Shown here: in pieces, positions 10,094-17,163 of the stretch
How the letters are laid out: every line of letters starts with the position of its first letter
Position numbering within the stretch: the stretch's first letter is position 1
Source of the DNA: Pseudomonas sp. JAI120
GTDB taxonomy: Bacteria; Pseudomonadota; Gammaproteobacteria; Pseudomonadales; Pseudomonadaceae
Assembly (NCBI RefSeq): GCF_014207255.1
Contig: NZ_JACHCZ010000001.1
Location: forward strand, 546,592 to 610,591
DNA: 64,000 nt
Reading direction: 5' to 3'
Program-made: the position numbers and the translations under genes
Notes under the pieces: model-generated
The model's database searches: none
Told to the model about the DNA's origin: nothing
The model's input: only the letters and a program-made list of their open reading frames with translations

Positions 10094-11032
10094 ATGAGCG
10101 ATAACGTCTTCACCGGTTGCATCCCCGCGCTGATGACCCCGTGCACCGCCGCGCGCAAGCCGGACTTCGACGCGCTGGTCGCCAAGGGCCGCGAGCTGAT
10201 AGATATCGGCATGAGCGCCGTGGTGTACTGCGGTTCCATGGGCGACTGGCCGTTGCTCACCGAAGCCGAACGCCAGGAAGGCGTGGCGCGCCTGGTGGCG
10301 GCCGGCGTGCCGACCATTGTCGGTACCGGTGCGGTGAACAGCCGCGAGGCGGTGGCCCACGCCGCCCACGCGGCCAAGGTCGGCGCCCATGGCTTGATGG
10401 TGATCCCACGCGTGCTGTCCCGTGGTGCTTCGGCCACCGCGCAAAAGGCGCATTTCTCGGCGATCCTCAAGGCCGCGCCCAACCTGCCGGCGGTGATCTA
10501 CAACAGCCCCTACTACGGCTTTGCCACCCGCGCGGAGTTGTTCTTCGAACTGCGCCGCGAACACCCGAACCTGATCGGCTTCAAGGAGTTCGGTGGCGCT
10601 GCCGACCTGCGATACGCCGCCGAGCACATCACCTCCCAGGACGACAGCGTGACCCTGATGGTCGGCGTCGATACCCAAGTGGTGCACGGTTTCGTCAACT
10701 GCAACGCCACGGGCGCGATCACCGGCGTCGGCAATGCCTTGCCCCGCGAAGTGCTGCACCTGGTGGCCCTGAGCAAGCAAGCCGCCAAGGGCGATGCCAA
10801 GGCCCGGCGCCTGGCGCGGGAACTGGAAGCGGCGCTGGCGGTGCTGTCGTCCTTCGATGAAGGCTGCGACCTGGTGCTGTATTACAAGCACCTGATGGTG
10901 CTCAACGACGACCAGGGCTACGCCCTGCACTTCAACGAGACCGACGTGCTCAGCGATGCCCAGCGGCGTTACGCAGAAACCCAGTACGCGCTGTTTCGCC
11001 AGTGGTATGCCAACTGGTCAAGAGAGGCGTAG
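10094..11032 (+). CDS. Dihydrodipicolinate synthase-family protein, probable 1-pyrroline-4-hydroxy-2-carboxylate deaminase
   Basis: Class I aldolase-fold enzyme, 312 residues. Schiff-base lysine Lys164 sits in IGFKEFGG and the catalytic tyrosine Tyr136 in VIYNSPYYG, both as in DapA. Other DapA-family members act on pyruvate aldols; here the flanking epimerase and D-amino acid dehydrogenase point to deamination of 1-pyrroline-4-hydroxy-2-carboxylate to 2-oxoglutarate semialdehyde. A good AAGGAG site precedes the ATG. The next gene starts 3 bases after the stop, so the three genes form one transcript. The final enzyme, 2-oxoglutarate semialdehyde dehydrogenase, is not in this cluster. Confidence 0.85.
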   Translation: MSDNVFTGCIPALMTPCTAARKPDFDALVAKGRELIDIGMSAVVYCGSMGDWPLLTEAERQEGVARLVAAGVPTIVGTGAVNSREAVAHAAHAAKVGAHGLMVIPRVLSRGASATAQKAHFSAILKAAPNLPAVIYNSPYYGFATRAELFFELRREHPNLIGFKEFGGAADLRYAAEHITSQDDSVTLMVGVDTQVVHGFVNCNATGAITGVGNALPREVLHLVALSKQAAKGDAKARRLARELEAALAVLSSFDEGCDLVLYYKHLMVLNDDQGYALHFNETDVLSDAQRRYAETQYALFRQWYANWSREA

Positions 11033-11035
11033 CTG

Positions 11036-12295
11036 ATGCACGACCCTGACCCTGCAGATATCGCCGTAATCGGAGCCGGCATCATTGGCGTTGCCTGCGC
11101 CCTGCAGCTGGCGCGCCAGGGCCGGAAAGTGCTGGTGATCGACCAGCAGGCACCCGGCATGGGCGCCTCCTACGGCAATGCCGGGCACCTGGCGACCGAA
11201 CAGGTGTTCCCGATCGCCGACCTGTCGATCCTCAAGCGCTTGCCCGCCATGCTCATGGACCCCATGGGCCCGCTGCGCCTGGACTGGAAATACCTGCCGC
11301 GCGCCCTGCCCTGGTTCATCCGCCTGCTGCTGAACCTGCGCCCGGCGAGTTACCAGCGCACGGTGGAGGGTATTCGCGCGCTCAATGAAGCGAGCCTCGG
11401 CGCCTGGCAGCGTTTGCTGGCAAGCATCCAGCGCGGGCACCTGTTGCGTGAAGACGGCTCGCTGCTGGTGTTCGAACATACAAACTCCCGCACCGCCATT
11501 GATGAGCTGCAACGCCGCATGCAGGCGCAAAACGTGCCGGTGGATTTCTGGTCGGGGGATGCCATACGCGAGGTTGCCCCGCAATTGAGCGCGCAGATCC
11601 AGGGCGGCCTGTTTTTCCCGGGTACAGGGCACTTCCTCGACCCTTACCGGTTGGTCTGCGAATTGGTGGATGCGGCCAACGCCAATGGCGTGCAGTTCCT
11701 CCAACGCCAGGTGCTGGATGCACGGGTTGAAGGCGACGGCGTCAGCGTGAGCACCGATCAAGGCACCTTTGCCGCCCGCCAGGTCCTGATCGCCTGTGGC
11801 GCCCACTCGGCCAGACTCACCGCCGCCCTGACCGGCAAAAAAGTCCCGCTGGACACCGAACGGGGCTATCACCTGATGCTGCCCCATGAACAGCAACGCC
11901 TGCCGTTTGCCGTCACGTCCCTGGAACGCAAGTTCATCATGACGCCGATGGCAGGCGGCCTGCGCCTGGCCGGCACGGTGGAATTCGCCGGCCTCGACCG
12001 CCCACCGAACATGGCCCGCGCGTGGCAGTTGCATCGGTTGAGCCAGGGGCTGTTTCGTGAGGACCTGAGTGCAGAGGATGCGACACCGTGGATGGGTTTC
12101 AGACCGTCGCTGCCGGATTCGCTGCCGGTTATTGATCGGGAGTGTGACGGGAAGGTGCTGCTTGCGTTCGGGCATCAACATTTGGGGCTGACGCAGGCGG
12201 CGGTGACGGCGGAGATGGTGGGGCAATTGGCGTCGGGGGCGCCTGCGCTTTCAGGGTTGCCGGCGCTAGGGCCGTATCGACTGGGGAGGTTTTGA
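11036..12295 (+). CDS. FAD-dependent oxidoreductase, probable D-hydroxyproline dehydrogenase
   Basis: DAO/DadA-type flavoprotein of 419 residues that should oxidise cis-4-hydroxy-D-proline to the pyrroline handled by the upstream enzyme. The Rossmann dinucleotide motif AVIGAGIIG occupies residues 10-18, followed by VLVIDQQAPGMGASYGNAG. Near the C-terminus, WMGFRPSLPDSLPVI and FGHQHLGLTQA are the usual DadA-family substrate/FAD contact segments. It starts 3 bases after the deaminase gene. Substrate assignment rests on operon context. Confidence 0.85.
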   Translation: MHDPDPADIAVIGAGIIGVACALQLARQGRKVLVIDQQAPGMGASYGNAGHLATEQVFPIADLSILKRLPAMLMDPMGPLRLDWKYLPRALPWFIRLLLNLRPASYQRTVEGIRALNEASLGAWQRLLASIQRGHLLREDGSLLVFEHTNSRTAIDELQRRMQAQNVPVDFWSGDAIREVAPQLSAQIQGGLFFPGTGHFLDPYRLVCELVDAANANGVQFLQRQVLDARVEGDGVSVSTDQGTFAARQVLIACGAHSARLTAALTGKKVPLDTERGYHLMLPHEQQRLPFAVTSLERKFIMTPMAGGLRLAGTVEFAGLDRPPNMARAWQLHRLSQGLFREDLSAEDATPWMGFRPSLPDSLPVIDRECDGKVLLAFGHQHLGLTQAAVTAEMVGQLASGAPALSGLPALGPYRLGRF

Positions 12296-12354
12296 GAAGA
12301 ACCGCCACGTCCAAGCACAGCAACTTGCACAAGCTATTTCAAACGCGTGCTTTT

Positions 12355-12491
12355 TGTAGTGAGCGGGCTTGTCCCGCGTGGGGGGAGGCGAAGCGCCCCT
12401 GATCAAGACGAATGCGGATTCTCAGGCACTCCTCTGCGCCTGGTTTTGGGGCTGCTGCGCAGCCCAACGCGGGACAAGCCCGCTCGCCACA
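12355..12491. repeat. REPIN-like inverted pair of REP sequences
   Basis: Two near-mirror arms, tgtagtgagcgggcttgtcc extended by cgcg (12355-12378) and its inverse cgcgggacaagcccgctcgc extended by caca (12468-12491), enclose about 90 bases. This 'gcgggcttgtcccgc' core is a common extragenic palindrome of the fluorescent pseudomonads. It lies between the dehydrogenase stop and the convergent ADP-ribosylglycohydrolase stop, the usual site for REPINs. No gene seen in 12296-12547. Confidence 0.85.
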
Positions 12492-12547
12492 ATTGAGCTC
12501 GACAACTCCCACATTTGATCTTCATGGTTTTGCAGACGGTGCTCGCT

Positions 12548-13468
12548 TCACTGAACGAGATTACCGGTAGAAGCTGCCAACAGGGCATCCGCCGTGCCTT
12601 GGATTTCCTCGCGCATCCACAGCTTTTCCAACCAGCCGCCAGGAATCGCTTGGGCGCCATAATACGCACCGGCCAGTTGGCCAACGATGGCTGCGGTGGT
12701 GTCGGCGTCATCGCCCAAATTGGCCGCCATCAGCACTGCCGCCGCAAAGCTGTCGGTATGGTGGAAGCACCAGAGTGCGGCTTCAAGGGACGCCACGGCG
12801 TAGCCAGTGCCGACGATGTCGTCACGGGACTTCTCCAGGTAATTGCCCTGCGCAAGTGCGGCGACTTTGGCGGTCGCGAGGTCCATCTGCGCCAACTGCA
12901 AGACCTGATCCTTTGAAACCCCCTCAAGCGCATTGCTGATTGCCTGGGCCAGCACCAGGCAGCACTCGATTGCTTCCTGAGCAGCGTGGGTGGTGCGCGA
13001 GCTTTCGGCGGCGTAATGGCGGATACGTTGAAGGTCCGGAAAGTAAAACAACACCACCGGGGCAAGGCGCATCATCGAGCCATTGCCGGCGGAATACGGA
13101 TCCGTAGAACCTGAAAAGGGGTTTGCACTGTCTTGATACGCCGTGAGCGCTTTGCTAACGGTCAGGCCGATATCGAAGCAGTCGCCGGTGGAGCTCAAAT
13201 AGCCCCATTTCCACCAATTCAGATAGCGGCCCATCTGATCTGCCGCGTCAAACCCCTCTTTGCGCAGCAGACTTTCGGCCAGGCACAGCGCCATTGAGGT
13301 GTCGTCGGTCCACTGGCCAGGCTTGAGGTTGAATGGCCCTCCTCCCACCATATCGGTGAGCGGTGTAAAGGTGCCACGGGGCATGAACTCGACCGTGGTA
13401 CCGACTGCATCGCCGCAGGCCAAGCCCAGCAAACTGCCGCGATAACGATCCAAACGTGTAAGAGACAT
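12548..13468 (-). CDS. ADP-ribosylglycohydrolase family protein (DraG-like)
   Basis: Predicted to remove ADP-ribose from proteins or small molecules. 306 residues from MSLTRLDRYRG; this start has a perfect AGGAGG site 6 bases upstream, unlike the in-frame ATG 11 codons earlier. Metal-binding and catalytic signatures of the family are present: LLGLACGDAVG near the N-terminus, QWTDDTSMAL (two Mg-binding Asp) and, near the C-terminus, NLGDDADTTAAIVGQLAGA. No dinitrogenase or ART gene is nearby, so a nitrogenase-regulating role is unlikely and the substrate is unknown. Confidence 0.9.
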   Translation of the reverse strand: MSLTRLDRYRGSLLGLACGDAVGTTVEFMPRGTFTPLTDMVGGGPFNLKPGQWTDDTSMALCLAESLLRKEGFDAADQMGRYLNWWKWGYLSSTGDCFDIGLTVSKALTAYQDSANPFSGSTDPYSAGNGSMMRLAPVVLFYFPDLQRIRHYAAESSRTTHAAQEAIECCLVLAQAISNALEGVSKDQVLQLAQMDLATAKVAALAQGNYLEKSRDDIVGTGYAVASLEAALWCFHHTDSFAAAVLMAANLGDDADTTAAIVGQLAGAYYGAQAIPGGWLEKLWMREEIQGTADALLAASTGNLVQ

Positions 13469-13516
13469 GGGTCCTCCTTGAAAAATCATGCCGGAGTGCA
13501 TGGAGCGGCAGCCACT

Positions 13517-14524
13517 TTACTTGACCAACCGCTTCTCCTTGGAGGGGCGATATCCGAAATACGAGCTGTAGCACTTGCTGAAATGGCTCGGCGAGACAAA
13601 CCCGCACGCCACCAGCACCTCCACCTGTGACAGTTCGGTGTGCTGCAACAGCCGGCGTGCTTCGGTGACGCGCAGCTCCATGTAGTAGCGCTGCGGCGTG
13701 GTGCCCAGTTGTTCCTTGAACAGGCGCTCCAGTTGGCGGCGCGAGCGGCCGGCATAGACAGCGAGTTGGTCGAGTTCCAGCGGCTCTTCGAGGTTGGCGT
13801 CCATCAGCTTGACCACTTCGCGCAGGGGCGCGCTGACGCTGACGTTTTCGGTGGGTTTGATCCGCCGATAACGCGATTCTTCGAAGGCCAGGATGTCTTC
13901 GATCCCTTCGACCAGGGCTTTGTCGTGTAAGCTTTTGATCCAGTCCAGGGCCATGTGGAAGGCACCGGAGGGGCTCGACGCGGTGAGGCGGTCGCGGTCG
14001 ATCACGTAGGGTTCGCTGGTAACGTGGGTGGCCTTGGACACTTCCGCCAGGGCCGGGCGGTGTTCGGGGTGGATGGCGCAGCGGTAGCCTTGCAGCAGGC
14101 CGGCGCGGCCGAGGAACCATGCGCCGTTCCACAACCCTGCGAGGCTCACGCCCTGCTCGGCGGCCGTGCGCAGCAGCTGGATCAAGGGGTCGCCAGCCTT
14201 GAGTTCGGTGCGAAAGCCGCCGCAGATCACCAGCAGATCCAAGCCTTGCAGCGCCGGGGCATCGAGACGCGCATCCGGGCGGATCACCAGGCCCAGGTCG
14301 CTGATGACTTCCCCGTCATCACAACCGTAGGTGCGCGAAGCGAACAGGTCAGGACGCAGCAGGTTGGCGGTGACCACGGTGTCGAGGGTCTGGGTGAAGG
14401 CAGGCAGGGAGAAGTGTTCGAGCAGCAGGAAGCCGACGCGGGTGACCGATGCCGGCTGGGAGGTTTCGTTGAGGTAGCGCAGGTTCTTGCCTTTCATGCC
14501 ACCGCTGAACTGACGTCTTTCCAT
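13517..14524 (-). CDS. GlxA-type AraC-family transcription regulator
   Basis: Regulator with an N-terminal DJ-1/PfpI-like (glutamine-amidotransferase-like) domain and a C-terminal AraC domain. The N-terminal part starts VTRVGFLLLEHFSLPAF and contains LDLLVICGGF and SLAGLWNGAWFLGRAGLL, where the usual nucleophile Cys is replaced by Asn, as is common in regulatory members. The DNA-binding part has LDQLAVYAGRSRRQLERLFKEQ and QVEVLVACGFVSPSHFSKCY. Start is uncertain: the open frame reaches 14731, but resemblance to relatives begins after codon 90 of that frame, so ATG 14524 (335 residues) or 14497 is more likely. CdhR, GbdR and ArgR are relatives; the metabolite sensed cannot be told. Confidence 0.82.
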   Translation of the reverse strand: MERRQFSGGMKGKNLRYLNETSQPASVTRVGFLLLEHFSLPAFTQTLDTVVTANLLRPDLFASRTYGCDDGEVISDLGLVIRPDARLDAPALQGLDLLVICGGFRTELKAGDPLIQLLRTAAEQGVSLAGLWNGAWFLGRAGLLQGYRCAIHPEHRPALAEVSKATHVTSEPYVIDRDRLTASSPSGAFHMALDWIKSLHDKALVEGIEDILAFEESRYRRIKPTENVSVSAPLREVVKLMDANLEEPLELDQLAVYAGRSRRQLERLFKEQLGTTPQRYYMELRVTEARRLLQHTELSQVEVLVACGFVSPSHFSKCYSSYFGYRPSKEKRLVK

Positions 14525-14752
14525 CGAGGGTTGGCCCAGTTTTATTGTTGATGCAATGGGCGCCATCTTAGGGGGAAAAGCCGTGGTTGTCCCAGGCACT
14601 GATCTTGAAAAAATCGCAGCCCCCCAAAGCCCGTAGCAGAACAGTCGCAAGCGCATCTGATACGGTTTTTTCTTTGCTATCTGCGCCTGTATTGAAATGC
14701 CGCCTGGGCGGACAATAGCCCACATCCCCACCCCCTTCCCTTCGGAGGCCGT

Positions 14753-14836
14753 ATGACCAAGATGGCGATTTTCCTGTTCGGTTTTTTAGTGCTGACCATC
14801 GGCATCGGCCTGCTGGCGACCATCTCGCCGGTCTGA
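14753..14836 (+). CDS. 27-residue single-pass membrane peptide
   Basis: A short frame MTKMAIFLFGFLVLTIGIGL followed by LATISPV and a TGA. A strong GGAGG lies 6 bases before the ATG. The product is almost entirely one hydrophobic helix with a short basic N-terminus. It fills the gap between the GlxA-type regulator (divergent) and the LysE gene (convergent, 3 bases apart). No function known to me. Good ribosome site and ideal transmembrane composition argue for a real gene. Confidence 0.6.
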   Translation: MTKMAIFLFGFLVLTIGIGLLATISPV

Positions 14837-14839
14837 CGC

Positions 14840-15448
14840 CTAGCCGGCAAACAACATCGGGTACAGCGACAGCACCAACAGCCCGGCCATTGACCAATTG
14901 AACAGTCTCAACCAGCGCGGCTCGCGCAGCACATTACGCAAGCCGCTGCCACATCCGACCCACACGCACACGCTGGGCAGGTTGACCACGGCAAAGACCA
15001 GCGCAATCACCAGCACGTTGGTGACATAGCCCTCAGCGGGCGTATAGGTGGTGATGGCCCCCAGCGCCATGATCCACGCCTTGGGGTTCACCCACTGAAA
15101 CGCCGCCGCGCCGAGGAAGGTCATGGGCTTGCCGTGTTCATCACTACTATCGGACAGGCCGCCCGCCGTGGCGATCTTCCAGGCCAGGTACAGCAAGTAC
15201 GCCGCGCCCACGTAGCGCAACACCGTGTAGGCCCACGGGAACACCTTGAACACTTCGCCCAGGCCCAGGCCGACCGAAATCACCAACAGCATGAAGCCGA
15301 TACTGATCCCCAGCGCATGGGGCATCGAGCGGCGAAACCCGAAGTTCACCCCCGAAGCGAGCAACATGGTGTTATTCGGACCTGGGGTGATCGAGGACAC
15401 GAAGGCGAACAGCACAAAGGCTGAGAGCAGGCTGGTAGACATGACCAT
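14840..15448 (-). CDS. LysE/RhtB-family amino acid exporter
   Basis: Inner-membrane exporter of amino acids or related metabolites, about 202 residues with some six hydrophobic segments. The N-terminus LSAFVLFAFVSSITPGPNNTMLLASGVNFG is the LysE-family signature (ITPGPNN). FQWVNPKAWIMALGA is the second conserved loop. Start chosen at the ATG of MVMSTSLL; the ATG two codons later is equally possible, and the open frame extends 41 codons upstream without membrane-like sequence. The divergent GlxA-type regulator beyond the 27-codon gene is a possible controller. Confidence 0.88.
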   Translation of the reverse strand: MVMSTSLLSAFVLFAFVSSITPGPNNTMLLASGVNFGFRRSMPHALGISIGFMLLVISVGLGLGEVFKVFPWAYTVLRYVGAAYLLYLAWKIATAGGLSDSSDEHGKPMTFLGAAAFQWVNPKAWIMALGAITTYTPAEGYVTNVLVIALVFAVVNLPSVCVWVGCGSGLRNVLREPRWLRLFNWSMAGLLVLSLYPMLFAG

Positions 15449-15628
15449 GGTGCGGCATCCGAGCGGTGTGATATGCCTGTGACAGTAGTGGGTTATGCCC
15501 CTCGGCGCCCCGTACAGCCAGGCACGGATCGAGGCATACACTTCAGGCGCAAATAATTCAGGCGCTTTCACAAACCTTTCACAGACGCCCCCTTATGGTG
15601 AATCCAGCTCCTAATGAACATCCCTTTT

Positions 15629-15660
15629 AGCCCGTGCTCCCCATCGCGGGCTTTTCTTTG
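15629..15660 (+). terminator. Rho-independent terminator on the + strand without an annotated gene
   Basis: AGCCCG / CGGGCT stem (15629-15634 with 15647-15652), 12-base loop, then TTTTCTTT. No + strand gene precedes it; the region 15449-15628 is the upstream region of the minus-strand LysE gene. It could end a small RNA (see findings). Confidence 0.5.
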
Positions 15661-15679
15661 CCTGGGATTTAAGCCGGGC

Positions 15680-15715
15680 AAAAAAAGAGGCAGGCCATTG
15701 TTCATGGCCTGCCTC
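15680..15715 (-). terminator. Rho-independent terminator for the small lipoprotein gene
   Basis: A perfect 12-base inverted repeat (gaggcaggccat / atggcctgcctc, 15687-15715) is followed on the minus strand by seven T's (15686-15680). It lies 15 bases past the stop of the glycine-rich lipoprotein gene. Confidence 0.88.
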
Positions 15716-15729
15716 TCGTTGACTAACTA

Positions 15730-15888
15730 TTAACGCGGACCGCCGCCAGGGCCGCCGCCTTGACCATGCCCCCCACCGCCATGGCCACCACCCCCGCCAC
15801 CGCCCGGCGGCATGAATATCCAGCAGCCCGACAAGGTCGACAACAGCGCGACAACAACAGCCGCCTTGGTTAGGTAATTCAACTTCAT
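15730..15888 (-). CDS. Small glycine-rich lipoprotein
   Basis: 52-residue precursor. MKLNYLTKAAVVVALLSTLSGCW is a lipoprotein signal with lipobox LSGC, leaving a mature peptide of about 30 residues dominated by Gly and His (runs such as GGGGGGGHGG). ATG 15888 is preferred to the upstream in-frame start at 16008 because the signal peptide begins here and AGAGAG lies upstream. The Gly/His tail could bind metal, but this is a guess. It has its own strong terminator and is a stand-alone gene. Confidence 0.75.
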   Translation of the reverse strand: MKLNYLTKAAVVVALLSTLSGCWIFMPPGGGGGGGHGGGGHGQGGGPGGGPR

Positions 15889-16041
15889 GACAACGCTCTC
15901 TGCTTTACAAGGTTGGGTGTACGTAAAGTAAGACCGCCGCCAATGAAGTCCGTCACGAGTTTCGTGTAACGTCTTGGTAGGGTTTGTGTAGGGGTGGATA
16001 CACGTCAATTCATTGATGCGAGTTAATCCGGAGTGACGGAA

Positions 16042-16299
16042 ATGAAGGAGTTGATACAGGGCCTGGACGGACCCAGAACTGCCCAGCAGGAATTGTTTTA
16101 CGACCTGGAAGATGCAGCTGCGGTCATTGGCTGGTCCGTGGTTGAACTGACAGCCCTGGCAAACAGCAGCAAGACGCCGAGTGAAGCGGTGGCGTTGATG
16201 AAGGTCTGTACGTTGCTGACAACTCAGCAGGAGAAACTGGCCAAGTACGCGGGTGAAGTGAAGGAGCAGCGCATCAGCAGGTCCGAGACTGAGTGCTGA
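16042..16299 (+). CDS. Small hypothetical protein, helical
   Basis: 85 residues starting MKELIQGLDGPRTAQQE. ATG 16042 has GGAG 8 bases upstream; a GTG three codons earlier is the other option. The sequence is acidic and helix-forming (LEDAAAVIGWSVVELTALAN, LLTTQQEKLAKYAGEVKEQ), with no signal or membrane segment. I do not recognise the family. It resembles in style the many short Pseudomonas-only proteins of unknown function. Confidence 0.6.
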   Translation: MKELIQGLDGPRTAQQELFYDLEDAAAVIGWSVVELTALANSSKTPSEAVALMKVCTLLTTQQEKLAKYAGEVKEQRISRSETEC

Positions 16300-16431
16300 A
16301 AATTGAGGTCAGTGCGGTCAAGAATGGGGGCCTCGAGTCGGAAATCGTAGTCGGCCCCCAATTCTTTACGTCGGTGAATAGCGCGAGCCAGCTGCAGCCG
16401 ACTGGCTCGAACAGGTCGTTCGACCGCAGAT

Positions 16432-16590
16432 TTACGTTGAGCGGCTATCGCCAGGACTATGTTGTTTTTTTACGCCCTTCCCCGTCTTTCGCTCGTATTG
16501 ATGATGAAAAAACCAAACGACCAAAAGCAGCATCGCCAGACCAAAGACGAATAGCATCAGCTCTATCGCGGGACCTTCGTGTGAAAACAT
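16432..16590 (-). CDS. 52-residue single-pass membrane protein
   Basis: Frame from ATG 16590 to TAA at 16432: MFSHEGPAIELMLFVFGLAM then LLLVVWFFHHQYERKTGKGV and a basic tail ending SRST. GAGGA lies 7 bases upstream of the ATG. One transmembrane helix (about residues 10-28) is followed by an His/Arg/Lys-rich cytoplasmic tail (positive-inside). A perfect 8-base inverted repeat sits 53 bases upstream (16643-16662). Function unknown. Confidence 0.62.
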   Translation of the reverse strand: MFSHEGPAIELMLFVFGLAMLLLVVWFFHHQYERKTGKGVKKQHSPGDSRST

Positions 16591-16642
16591 TTTCGTTCCT
16601 CATCCTGAAGTAGCGTGACCTGAAAACGGTCACAACCGAAAC

Positions 16643-16662
16643 TGTTCGTAACAATACGAACA
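16643..16662. promoter_or_regulatory. Perfect inverted repeat, possible operator
   Basis: TGTTCGTA-acaa-TACGAACA, both arms exact, 53 bases upstream of the 52-residue membrane protein. The size and symmetry suit a dimeric repressor of the TetR kind. No regulator gene is adjacent. Confidence 0.45.
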
Positions 16663-16852
16663 TTTTCAGGGTAGTCGCCAACACGGGTCGTGACAACCTT
16701 AAAAGCCGCCTAACCCTTGATCTAGATACGTCACTCGTCGAAAAACCCTCCGAGCGCGTTAAGGGACACGGCACCACGTTCTATTCAAAGAGAAGGAAAT
16801 GGCGCCTGCACGGGCTGCCTATCGCACGTTCAGGCAAGAACAACTGCCTATG

Positions 16853-17035
16853 TCAGACCTTAAAGCGCGCCACCAGGTGATTCAACTCAATTGCCAGGTT
16901 GGACATCTCACTGCAGGCAGCGGGGGTCTGACTGGCGCCTGCCGCGCTCTGGATCGATAGTTCGCGAATGCTGGTGAGGTTTTGGTCGGCCTCGCGGGCC
17001 ACCTGCGCCTGTTCTTGGGAGGCGGTGGCAATCAA
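16853..17035 (-). pseudogene. 3' remnant of a methyl-accepting chemotaxis protein
   Basis: About 60 codons encode the C-terminal end of a chemoreceptor signalling domain: IATASQEQAQVAREADQNLT and SIRELSIQSAAGASQTPAAC, ending in ARFKV and a stop. The rest of the receptor (several hundred codons upstream) is absent; upstream of IATAS the frame turns into unrelated sequence. This marks a junction near 17035 where older chromosome was replaced by the island carrying the nuclease-ATPase gene. Not functional. Confidence 0.82.
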
Positions 17036-17102
17036 AAGCCGCCAGTCGCGAACAACAGCAGTCGGCCAGGAGCGGTCGCTCACAGAGCGAAGGGCTTGTC
17101 CC

Positions 17103-17108
17103 TATAAT
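17103..17108 (+). promoter_or_regulatory. Consensus -10 element upstream of the STAND-nuclease gene
   Basis: TATAAT, identical to the sigma-70 -10 consensus, 61 bases before ATG 17164. The region at the expected -35 position (TCACAG near 17080) is poor, so strength is uncertain. Surrounding sequence is AT-rich relative to the neighbours. Confidence 0.4.
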
Positions 17109-17130
17109 ATGACGTAATATCCGGAGCAGG

Positions 17131-17163
17131 ATGTGTCATTTGAAAGGACTCGCCCTCAAATAA
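17131..17163 (+). CDS. Ten-codon leader frame abutting the STAND-nuclease start
   Basis: MCHLKGLALK then TAA, with GGAG 4 bases before its ATG. The TAA (17161-17163) touches the ATG at 17164, in the same frame. It could serve translational re-initiation of the large gene, or be the residue of a longer N-terminus closed by a stop. No such leader is known to me. Confidence 0.3.
   Translation: MCHLKGLALK

Noticed and set aside
15681..15715. Perfect palindrome gaggcaggccat considered as an operator or REP
   Set aside because: The seven-base T run on the minus strand and position just after a stop codon make it a terminator.
16293..16613. 106-codon + strand frame after the small hypothetical gene
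   Set aside because: No ribosome site, mixed low-quality composition, and it lies over the minus-strand 52-residue gene that has a good site.
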